A DNA stretch of 17,876 bases, taken from Willaertia magna. Its lineage: Eukaryota > Heterolobosea > Eutetramitea > Acrasida > Naegleriidae. Location: NCBI GenBank assembly GCA_902984215.1, contig CADWAF010002138.1, positions 1 to 17,876 of the forward strand, in the 5' to 3' direction. Positions 1-6,597 of the stretch are shown piece by piece (position 1 is the first letter of the stretch; every line of letters begins with the position of its first letter). Under the pieces are notes generated by a model. That model did not search any database and was not told the DNA's origin. It saw only the letters and a list, made by a program, of their open reading frames with translations. The translations under genes were made by a program, and so were the position numbers.

Positions 1-527
1 TAATACAAACTGTCATCTTCTCCAAAACATTTCTTTAAACTTTCTAAAATTAAAGTTTTTATCTTTTCCACTTGTTCTTCCCAGGTTTTTAAATTTTCTA
101 ATAAAGTATTCGTAGTAGAACATTTACTTTGATTTTTATCTATAAAAATTAAAACTGGAATTTTACTATATGGATTTTCTTTTAAAATAATTTCAGTTAA
201 ATATTGTAAAAATTCTTTACCGTTAATAAAAGTGTCAGAATCAGTTCCAAAAAATAAAATTAACCCATTTGCTTTTTTTATTTTATTACAATAATAATAA
301 TTACCAATTTGAGAATAATAAACTAAATTATTACTATTTATTTCGTCTATAATTAAAGAAGAATGCTCAAATGTATCACTAGAGGAATTATCAATTAGAC
401 ATTCTTTAAGATTATTTGTGGAATTTAGAAATGGTTGTTTTAATGTTGAAAAGAGTGTGGATGTGTATTTTGGATAGACTGGACAGGAAATTATTCTTGT
501 TGGTTGCTGAAAGAGATTGGAAAACAT
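1..527 (-). CDS. Degenerate Arf-like small GTPase fold protein (partial, runs off left edge)
   Basis: Reading leftwards from an ATG at 525-527, an open frame of 175 codons reaches the window edge without a stop. The ATG follows a run of seven A, like most starts here. The layout resembles an Arf/Sar-type GTPase. Residues about 16-30 (ending TSTLFSTLK) sit where the P-loop and first helix belong. Residues 88-94 (GLILFFG) match the GLIFVVD strand. Residues 123-133 (IPVLIFIDKNQ) match the strand and NKxD base-recognition motif. None of the nucleotide motifs is intact: no GxxxxGK[ST], no WDxGGQ, and DKNQ in place of NKQD. It may therefore be a pseudo-GTPase, or the likeness may be only structural. 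The codons near the start are richer in C than later ones. The final codon is cut (TA remains), so the stop may lie at or just beyond the edge. The gene call is good; the family call is tentative. Confidence 0.55.
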   Translation of the reverse strand, partial: MFSNLFQQPTRIISCPVYPKYTSTLFSTLKQPFLNSTNNLKECLIDNSSSDTFEHSSLIIDEINSNNLVYYSQIGNYYYCNKIKKANGLILFFGTDSDTFINGKEFLQYLTEIILKENPYSKIPVLIFIDKNQSKCSTTNTLLENLKTWEEQVEKIKTLILESLKKCFGEDDSLY

Positions 528-798
528 TTTTTTTAAAAATTATGGCGTAATTTGATTGTTGATTTCTGTTGTAAAGTTAGATCCAACAACAAACACGTTG
601 CAGCTGCTTCTTTTTCAAAAACATTAACTACACAATTTTCGTAAATTCAGTACAGAATCTCTTTAGTTACTGTCATTATCATTCTTAACCTCGACAATAT
701 AAACAAACTGTCATCTCCTCCAAAACTTTAAACTTTCTTTGTTTTCACTGTATTATAATAACTGTAGCTTTGAAGTTTCTGTAGTTGACTTGTAAAAA
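528..798. promoter_or_regulatory. Divergent intergenic region between the GTPase-like and coiled-coil genes
   Basis: These 271 bases separate two genes transcribed away from each other, so they probably hold both promoters. Visible elements are an 8-bp palindrome GCAGCTGC at 600-607 preceded by CACGTT, and a 24-base near-copy (703-726) of the sequence at 5-28 inside the neighbouring coding region. The core actgtcat also occurs at 669-676. No TATA box or initiator can be assigned with confidence. Confidence 0.4.
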
Positions 799-1596
799 AT
801 GGAGAAAGACGAAGTTTTGTTTCTTCGATCCAAGGTTTTAATGTTGGAAGAGTTTTATGAAGAAGAGTTAAGGGAAATGCAGAAAAAGGTTGATGAATTG
901 AAATTAATTAACAAAGACTTGTCCAAAACCTTAGCTTTGAACAGAAAAAGGCTGATAGATAAGAGTGAATATGTTGATAATTATTGTTTGAAAAGGTTTG
1001 AGGCAGAATTGAGTAAATCTAAAAGTGCCCTCCAGAAGGTTTATGCTATTCAGAATGAAGGATGTTTGGAAAGACTCAGGTACAAGAATCATATTCTAAA
1101 AACAAGGCTCGACAAGGCTTGTTCAGAAAACTTCCTCTTGACAAGGCTGAAATCGTTAAAGAACGAAAACAAGGAACTGAAAAAGCAAATAGAGGAACAT
1201 AATGGTATTGTAGATCCTTTCTTTAAACTTTCACCAATCGTTAGAATAGATAACAGGTCTGAACAATTGGGAGAAACAATGAACGAATTAATTAGGGTTC
1301 TTTCTCAGGATGAAATACCTTCTTCTCCTGCAATAACAGTAGCAGCTAATACTCAAAGGAAAAAGGAGAGTATTGCCTTTGTCTTAGAAACTAGCACCGA
1401 TAGTGAAAGCGAGGAAGAAAACATTCCAGACACTTCCTTAATTCGAACTGAAAAACAAACATTCAACAAAAAGAAACAAAGAAAGAAAAGAGTTTTAAGA
1501 AGCTCAGCAGCAACAAATGCCAATCAAAAAAGAAGAATCCATCTTGTGCAATCACTGATGCACAGAAAACTTCACACAAAGAATGTACAGAACTAG
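799..1596 (+). CDS. Coiled-coil protein with basic, probably nuclear, C-terminal tail
   Basis: Single-exon ORF of 265 residues starting after TGTAAAAA. Residues about 5-135 are rich in Leu, Glu and Lys with heptad-like spacing (LRSKVLMLEEFYEEEL, later LKSLKNENKELKKQIEE) and should form a coiled coil. A Ser/Thr-rich middle with an acidic patch (SESEEE, 203-208) follows. The tail is strongly basic, with a likely nuclear localisation signal KKKQRKKR at 224-231 and a second basic stretch after 243. An N-terminal coiled coil plus a basic C-terminal patch recalls shugoshin-type proteins, but I see no convincing SGO motif, so no function is assigned. Codons ending in G or C are more frequent than in the RCC1 gene 85 bp downstream. 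The gene is divergent from the GTPase-like gene to its left. Confidence 0.75.
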   Translation: MEKDEVLFLRSKVLMLEEFYEEELREMQKKVDELKLINKDLSKTLALNRKRLIDKSEYVDNYCLKRFEAELSKSKSALQKVYAIQNEGCLERLRYKNHILKTRLDKACSENFLLTRLKSLKNENKELKKQIEEHNGIVDPFFKLSPIVRIDNRSEQLGETMNELIRVLSQDEIPSSPAITVAANTQRKKESIAFVLETSTDSESEEENIPDTSLIRTEKQTFNKKKQRKKRVLRSSAATNANQKRRIHLVQSLMHRKLHTKNVQN

Positions 1597-1681
1597 TTTT
1601 GTAACCAATTTTAATCTCTCAAAGTGTCAAACGGTTTTCCGATTTTTTACGTAAAATAATCAAAAAAAAATTCTGAAAAAC

Positions 1682-2944
1682 ATGGAACTCTTTGAAATTC
1701 TCAACAAATCACAAAGAGAAGAAGAGAAAAATCATTCCGTTCTAAAACAAATCGATCCATTTGAAGACTTACCAGCATCATCACTAACAGCAAGTACTTC
1801 AACTTTTCACCTTGGTGAGCTACAAAATGAAATTAAATTTATTAAATATAATAGTGAACATGTGGTAATTGCTACAAAAGCAAATCATGTAATTGTTTAT
1901 GGTAGAAATGAATTTAAACAATTAGGTACAGGAGATAATAGAATTAGAAAAGAATTTACTTTTGTTGAACATTTTAATGATAAAATTAAATTTTTAGAAT
2001 GCGGAAATTCTTTTACAATTATTGTAAATAATTTTAATGAATTTTATATTTCTGGAATTTTAAGTAGAGTTTATAAAACTAGTTATTTTACAGAAATGAA
2101 ATTATTCTTTTCAGATAATATTAAATTTATTAGATGTGGAAATAATTGTTTATTTATTATTACAAAAAATAATGCTATTTACGGTATTGGAAGTAACGAA
2201 TATGGTAAATTAGGTTTAACTTTAAGTGATGAAACAGATATTATCACAAAATTAACACAAATTAAAGAAGAAAGTAATTCAATTGAAATTAAAGATTTAC
2301 AATGTAATAATCATCGTACTATTTATTTAGATAGCTTAGGTCAAATTTTTGTAACAGGAGCAAACTATTGTGGTCAATTAGGTACCAACAATAGTAATAA
2401 TTTAGATAAATTTACCAAAATAGATTTACCATATAAAGTTAAACAAATTTCATGCACATCTGGATCTACTTTAATTTTAAATGAAAATAATGAATTATTT
2501 ATAACAGGACATAATAAATATGGTGAATTAGGAAATATATCAGATGAAAATGATTGTTTCCCAAGATTTACATTTATAAAAGTTAATTTTAAAGAAGGTG
2601 AAATTAATAAAATTTATAATTCATATGATTTTTATTGTATGTTTACAACATCAAATAATTTAATTTATGTGAGTGGAATAAATAATAAAGAAGCATTAGG
2701 AATTAAAGAAAAACATTGTAAAATTAGTAGAGAACAAGCACGTTATTTAGATACTTTTACTAAAATGGAATGTTTTTATACAGATAGAAAATTTATTTAT
2801 CCAATTTTATTAATTGATAAAATATTTATTGTAACAAGTGATTATGAAATGAATAGTGACGAGGAAGAAAATACTATTGCATTAAAATGTTTTATTTCTT
2901 TAAATAATGAACAATTAACAGATATTACTTTTAATGTTTTTTAA
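1682..2944 (+). CDS. RCC1-repeat beta-propeller protein with vestigial BTB start at C-terminus
   Basis: Single-exon ORF of 420 residues. RCC1 blade signatures (xxGxNxxGQLG) recur at 72-82 (VYGRNEFKQLG), 168-178 (GIGSNEYGKLG), 224-234 (VTGANYCGQLG), 274-284 (ITGHNKYGELG) and 330-340 (VSGINNKEALG), with a worn copy near 122. This fits a six- or seven-bladed propeller. RCC1 folds serve as Ran exchange factors or as general protein-binding platforms; the sequence does not say which applies here. The first 50 residues are polar and lie outside the propeller. An acidic patch (SDEEEN, 392-397) precedes the end. The last nine residues, LTDITFNVF, look like the first strand of a BTB domain and then stop, so it probably derives from an RCC1-BTB protein. 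After the first 55 codons, almost every codon ends in A or T. A paralogue lies at 14513-15805. Confidence 0.88.
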   Translation: MELFEILNKSQREEEKNHSVLKQIDPFEDLPASSLTASTSTFHLGELQNEIKFIKYNSEHVVIATKANHVIVYGRNEFKQLGTGDNRIRKEFTFVEHFNDKIKFLECGNSFTIIVNNFNEFYISGILSRVYKTSYFTEMKLFFSDNIKFIRCGNNCLFIITKNNAIYGIGSNEYGKLGLTLSDETDIITKLTQIKEESNSIEIKDLQCNNHRTIYLDSLGQIFVTGANYCGQLGTNNSNNLDKFTKIDLPYKVKQISCTSGSTLILNENNELFITGHNKYGELGNISDENDCFPRFTFIKVNFKEGEINKIYNSYDFYCMFTTSNNLIYVSGINNKEALGIKEKHCKISREQARYLDTFTKMECFYTDRKFIYPILLIDKIFIVTSDYEMNSDEEENTIALKCFISLNNEQLTDITFNVF

Positions 2945-3051
2945 AATTTGTAATTTTATTTTATTTGACATTCTATTTATTAAATAATTTTTATGTAATT
3001 ATTTAAAATAAATTATTGCTGTGTTAAACTTCTTTTTGTTTTTTATAAAAA

Positions 3052-4398
3052 ATGAAATCACTTTCTACAAGAACCCAAGTCCTTCATCCTCTTCTTCCTG
3101 TCATCGGAAATAATGGAAGAGTTATGACAACATGTTCTACTATTACTCTCGGAAAGAAGTGTAATTACAATAACTACAATACTACTATTAATTCAATAAT
3201 AAAATTTAATTATTCAATCAATTTAATAACCAATCATCCACAAACAACAAGTAAAACAATAAACACAACAATAAATACCACCAATTCTACTTCCACTACA
3301 ACCTTTAAAATTCCAAAACAATTACTATTTCTAGCAAGATCCGGAAAAGTTCAAAAAGTATTAGAATTTATTTCTAAAAATAATTTAGAAAAAGATAAAA
3401 TTTTACACACTTTAATGTTAGCCTATTCCAAAAATGGAAATTTAAAACAAACTGAATTTCTTTTTCGTTTAATTGAAAATCCAACAATGCATTGTTATAC
3501 AATTTTATTAGGATTATATTTTATTAAAGAAAAATATGATAAAGTTATTTCTTTATTTAATAAAATTTATTTACCTGATATTGCATGTTATATTGTTTTA
3601 TTAAGAACTTTTATAAAAACTGGACAAATTGAACAAATTAATTTTTATTATGAAAAGATTTTAAAAGAATTAAAATTAATTGAAAGTGATATTAATAACG
3701 ATAACAATGTTAATAATAACGTTAAGGATAACAATGTTAACAAGTATAACATTAAGATGAATAGTGTGAATGAATTATTATTAAATAATGAAAGAAATGT
3801 TAAAGAAGTTTATGAATATTTAAAAGATATTTTTAAAGTAATTTCAGCAACATTTATGAATTATTATTTAAAAAAAAGAAATTTTAATGAAATTGATAAA
3901 ATCTTTAATAATGTAAATATTTATTTAAAAAAAGAAGAAGAAAAAGAAAATAATGAAAGTAAAAGAAGAATTATTATGAATATTTATAATTGTTATTTAC
4001 AAAGCTTAATTTTAAGAAATTCTTCATTACAAATAATTAATGAATTTGTTGAAAAGAATATTAAAAAACAAGATGTTGTAACTGTACATTTATTAATGAT
4101 TTATTTCTCTAAATTACAATTATTTGATAAAGTTGAAGAATTATATTTAAAACATGGAAAAGGTAAAAATATATTTTTTGAAACATTTATTATGAGAGTT
4201 TATTTTAATAGAAAGATGTATGATAAAGTTGAAGAAATTTATAAACAAATTAAAAATCCAGATTATAAATGTAATTTATTAATGATTAAAAGTTATTTAT
4301 TAATGAATAAATTAGATGAAGTTATACAATTATTTCAATCTTTACCTGATAGTTATGTTACAGACGAAATTGTAAATGAAATGATGAAAGTTAAATAA
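3052..4398 (+). CDS. Pentatricopeptide repeat (PPR) protein, probably mitochondrial
   Basis: Single-exon ORF of 448 residues after TATAAAAA. The N-terminus is rich in Ser, Thr, Arg and Lys with few acids, as expected of a mitochondrial targeting sequence. A Thr/Asn-rich linker runs to about 87. Helical-hairpin repeats follow at about 115-144, 145-175, 176-209, 262-290, 310-340, 341-371, 372-403 and 404-434, each of the form xxYxxLLxxYxKxxxxDKVxxLFxxIxxP. Most units are 31-32 residues long, the length of the short S/SS motif of plant PLS-class PPR proteins rather than the 35-residue P motif. There is no C-terminal E or DYW cytidine-deaminase domain; the protein ends 14 residues after the last repeat. 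PPR proteins bind organelle RNA base by base. The role is therefore inferred to be mitochondrial RNA processing or stability, with the target unknown. Residues 211-236 form an Asn-rich insertion arising from a short DNA duplication. An AATAAA follows at 4437-4442. Confidence 0.85.
   Translation: MKSLSTRTQVLHPLLPVIGNNGRVMTTCSTITLGKKCNYNNYNTTINSIIKFNYSINLITNHPQTTSKTINTTINTTNSTSTTTFKIPKQLLFLARSGKVQKVLEFISKNNLEKDKILHTLMLAYSKNGNLKQTEFLFRLIENPTMHCYTILLGLYFIKEKYDKVISLFNKIYLPDIACYIVLLRTFIKTGQIEQINFYYEKILKELKLIESDINNDNNVNNNVKDNNVNKYNIKMNSVNELLLNNERNVKEVYEYLKDIFKVISATFMNYYLKKRNFNEIDKIFNNVNIYLKKEEEKENNESKRRIIMNIYNCYLQSLILRNSSLQIINEFVEKNIKKQDVVTVHLLMIYFSKLQLFDKVEELYLKHGKGKNIFFETFIMRVYFNRKMYDKVEEIYKQIKNPDYKCNLLMIKSYLLMNKLDEVIQLFQSLPDSYVTDEIVNEMMKVK
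3700..3756 (+). repeat. Imperfect 27-30 bp tandem duplication inside the PPR gene
   Basis: The 14-mer gataacaatgttaa begins at 3700 and again at 3727. Each copy is followed by a related stretch ending in ttaag, so the units span 3700-3726 and 3727-3756. It encodes two copies of a DNNVN-containing peptide and accounts for the Asn-rich insertion between PPR motifs 3 and 4. The reading frame is preserved because both units are multiples of three. Confidence 0.7.
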
Positions 4399-4919
4399 AA
4401 TTTTTGTTTTAGTCTAATATTTATTACTTTGCCTTTAATAAATGTTAATTTAGCTTTTAATTGAATCGCGACTATTGGTTCAGTTGATAATAAACTGAGA
4501 TTCGTTTCTTGATTCACAAAGTTGAGTGGCAAAGGTAACTTGTGAAATTTAATATTGAACTTTCAAAGGCGATTATGTACGTTATCGTAGTTAGCCGATT
4601 GAAAAGGCAATATCCAATAGAAAATTTAGTGAAATAGAAAGATCAAAATCACTAAAGCGAAATTGTAACCAATTATTTTTTCATCAACTCTAGTAATTTG
4701 TATTAATTTGAAGCTAATTCATTGTATTTTTGTATTAAAATTTTGTCTGTAAATTCTTCAACCAACTTAAAAAACGTTTTAAATCAACCGGTTTGATTAG
4801 AATTTCTGAAAATTGACACTGTCTTCCTTCATCAACCTCCAATCTGTTTCTACATATTGAATAAATAGGCTTCCGGACTTTGAAACACTCCTTACAGCAT
4901 TAAAAAAAATAACACAAAA
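4399..4919. other. Intergenic region upstream of saposin precursor gene
   Basis: This 521-bp stretch holds no ORF of note. The first 45 bases serve as the 3' region of the PPR gene, with AATAAA at 4437-4442. Positions 4461-4661 are less AT-biased and packed with inverted repeats (see the ncRNA candidate). Positions 4670-4919 are AT-rich with no evident structure and probably contain the saposin gene promoter and leader, ending in an A-rich run before the ATG at 4920. Confidence 0.6.
4461..4661 (+). ncRNA. Candidate structured RNA: long-range stem enclosing three hairpins plus a trailing hairpin
   Basis: A 7-bp long-range stem pairs 4472-4478 (ctattgg) with 4614-4620 (ccaatag). It encloses three hairpins. 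The first pairs tcagtt 4480-4485 with aactga 4493-4498. The second pairs ttcacaaagtt 4513-4523 with aacttgtgaa 4537-4546, with one bulged A. The third pairs tttcaa 4561-4566 with ttgaaa 4599-4604, with ggc/gcc inside and a tacg-ttat-cgta tip at 4578-4589. A fourth hairpin, tttagtga 4625-4632 with tcactaaa 4649-4656, follows directly. This nested, non-overlapping set suggests a folded RNA, but it matches no family I recognise (not tRNA, 5S, U1-U6, or SRP RNA). Strand is uncertain because inverted repeats fold on both strands. It could also be part of the saposin mRNA leader. Confidence 0.3.
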
Positions 4920-6392
4920 ATGAAAATCATTTTAGCAGTTTTTGTTGTGTTGATGTGCGTTTTAGCATCATCAGCCTTTGCAGCACCTATTAAAGCTGAT
5001 CCATTAGAATGCGAATTATGCCAAATGTTAGTCGGTATGGCAGAAAAGACTGCAAACCAATCTAAAGCTCAAATCGAACAAGAATTATTACAAGTATGCA
5101 CAAAATTAGGTCCATTCGAACAAATCTGTGATACCTTTGTTCTTATGCAATTACCAGATATCATTGATCAAATTATCGCAAAGGAAAAACCATCTTTAGT
5201 CTGTGCTCAAATCCATATGTGTAGTAACTCTACTATGGTACCAAAGGTTGCAGCAAAAGATACCGGTATCTGCAATGTATGCCAACTTGTTGTTTCTCAA
5301 GTTGAAAATTGGGTTGAAAGTAATGAAACTCTCCAAAACTTAGAAACACAATTAGAACAAGTATGTACTGTTGTTCCTGCCCAATACTCCGCAATCTGTA
5401 AATATGTTGTTGATAGTTATCTTCCACAATTCATTCACAACGTTGAACAATCTTTCCCTCCAAAGAAATGTTGCCAAATTGTCGGTTTATGTTCTGATTC
5501 CGCATCTAAACAACAACAAAAGCCAAAGGTTGTAGCTCCAGTTCCTCCAATTCCAGTTAATAATTCTACTTTATGTCCATTATGTAAAGCAACCGTTAAC
5601 TTTTTAAAGCCTCAAGTTGAAAATTTAGATGTTGCTCAAGTTAAACAACAATTACAATTTGCTTGTTCTTTCTTCCAAGTTGAAGGATGCCAACAAATTG
5701 TTGATAAAGCAGCAGATATTCTTGAAGCATTAAAGGATGATGATGCACAAACTATCTGTACTAAGATTGTTGATGTATGTCCAGCAAATGCAACCGCAGT
5801 TCCACAAAAGGTTTCCGCACAATTAACCCCATATCAAAGATTTTTAAAGGCAAAGGATGAAAAGTACTGTCCAACTTGTGTTAAAATCGTTCAATACTTA
5901 GAAAACTTAGCTGTTAGTGATTTAACTATCCATGAATTAGAAAACTTAGCAGATGAAGGATGTGAAAAATTAGGTTCATTCAGTGGTTTATGTAAGAAAT
6001 TCGTTCCATTAGCAATTGAAGAACTCAAAAAATTATTATTAGAAAAGTTAACACCAGAAGTTGTCTGTTCCACTGTTAAGATGTGTACTAAACAAGAAAT
6101 TGCAAAATTAGCAGTTCAACAAGCTCAATTAGATTTATGTTCAAGCTGTGAATTAGTTATTTCTGTTGCAGATAACTGGTTAACCTCAAACCAAACTGAA
6201 GCTCAAGTTACTAAGGTTCTTGATCTTGTATGTGACTATGTTCCATCTGGTTTACAATCACAATGTCTTGCATTAGTTAACCAATATGAACAACAATTAG
6301 TCCAATTATTCATTGCTGAAGTTTTCAATCCACAAACCGTCTGTAGAGCTGTTGGAGTTTGTCAAAATAAGAATCAAATCAAATTTAATTAA
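4920..6392 (+). CDS. Prosaposin-like precursor with five saposin-B domains
   Basis: ORF of 490 residues starting after ACACAAAA. Residues 1-22 form a signal peptide (hydrophobic ILAVFVVLMCVLASSAFA). Five saposin-B domains follow, each with the full six-cysteine pattern: C31/34/60/70/95/101; C118/121/149/160/184 or 185/191; C219/222/249/257/280/287; C317/320/348/358/383/389; C407/410/438/449/475/481. Linkers at about 193-214 (Pro-rich), 292-314 and 391-404 are probable proteolytic release sites. N-glycosylation sequons occur at 46, 103, 135, 215, 290 and 424. Saposin-like proteins fold into disulfide-locked helical bundles that bind or perturb lipid. In amoebae the family includes lysosomal lipid-degradation cofactors and pore-forming granule peptides (amoebapores, naegleriapores) cut from multidomain precursors. 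The sequence cannot say which applies here. Codon choice favours a small set, including C-ending codons such as atc, tgc and ttc, which suggests strong expression. AATAAA lies at 6408-6413. Confidence 0.93.
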   Translation: MKIILAVFVVLMCVLASSAFAAPIKADPLECELCQMLVGMAEKTANQSKAQIEQELLQVCTKLGPFEQICDTFVLMQLPDIIDQIIAKEKPSLVCAQIHMCSNSTMVPKVAAKDTGICNVCQLVVSQVENWVESNETLQNLETQLEQVCTVVPAQYSAICKYVVDSYLPQFIHNVEQSFPPKKCCQIVGLCSDSASKQQQKPKVVAPVPPIPVNNSTLCPLCKATVNFLKPQVENLDVAQVKQQLQFACSFFQVEGCQQIVDKAADILEALKDDDAQTICTKIVDVCPANATAVPQKVSAQLTPYQRFLKAKDEKYCPTCVKIVQYLENLAVSDLTIHELENLADEGCEKLGSFSGLCKKFVPLAIEELKKLLLEKLTPEVVCSTVKMCTKQEIAKLAVQQAQLDLCSSCELVISVADNWLTSNQTEAQVTKVLDLVCDYVPSGLQSQCLALVNQYEQQLVQLFIAEVFNPQTVCRAVGVCQNKNQIKFN

Positions 6393-6585
6393 ATAGTTAT
6401 TGATTTGAATAAAACAATTTTTTAAATCAGTACGTTTCGAATTAAACAAAGTCTTCAGCGTTCACCCATTAACAATTGGTATGTTTTACTGCGAGTTTAA
6501 AGAGTGGGTGTTTAATTCCTTTTTCTTCAAAGTTTTAAGGACTACACTTTACTAAAATTTGGAGGCGTCACAGACCTCAAAAAAT

Positions 6586-6597
6586 ATGAAAATATGA
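6586..6597 (+). promoter_or_regulatory. Three-codon upstream ORF overlapping the kinase start codon
   Basis: The first ATG downstream of the A-run (caaaaaatATG, 6586-6588) reads ATG AAA ATA TGA. The TGA at 6595-6597 overlaps the kinase ATG at 6594-6596 in an ATGA arrangement. If transcription starts upstream, scanning ribosomes should meet this mini-ORF first, so kinase translation would need leaky scanning or termination-reinitiation. No transcript data support this here. Confidence 0.45.

Noticed and set aside
2945..3051. Remainder of a BTB domain after the first RCC1 gene
   Set aside because: All frames contain several stops, no plausible intron acceptor occurs before the PPR start, and no BTB-like residues appear.
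4479..4500. tRNA-like ggttcag word
   Set aside because: No acceptor stem, anticodon arm or T-arm spacing fits around it.
4568..4625. U4 snRNA-like words (tatcgtag, gattga, ccaata)
   Set aside because: The words do not occur in U4 order and the U6-pairing regions and Sm site cannot be placed; short AT-rich matches are expected by chance.
5233..6073. Two minus-strand ORFs opposite the saposin gene
   Set aside because: Short shadows of a well-supported five-domain gene, without independent evidence.
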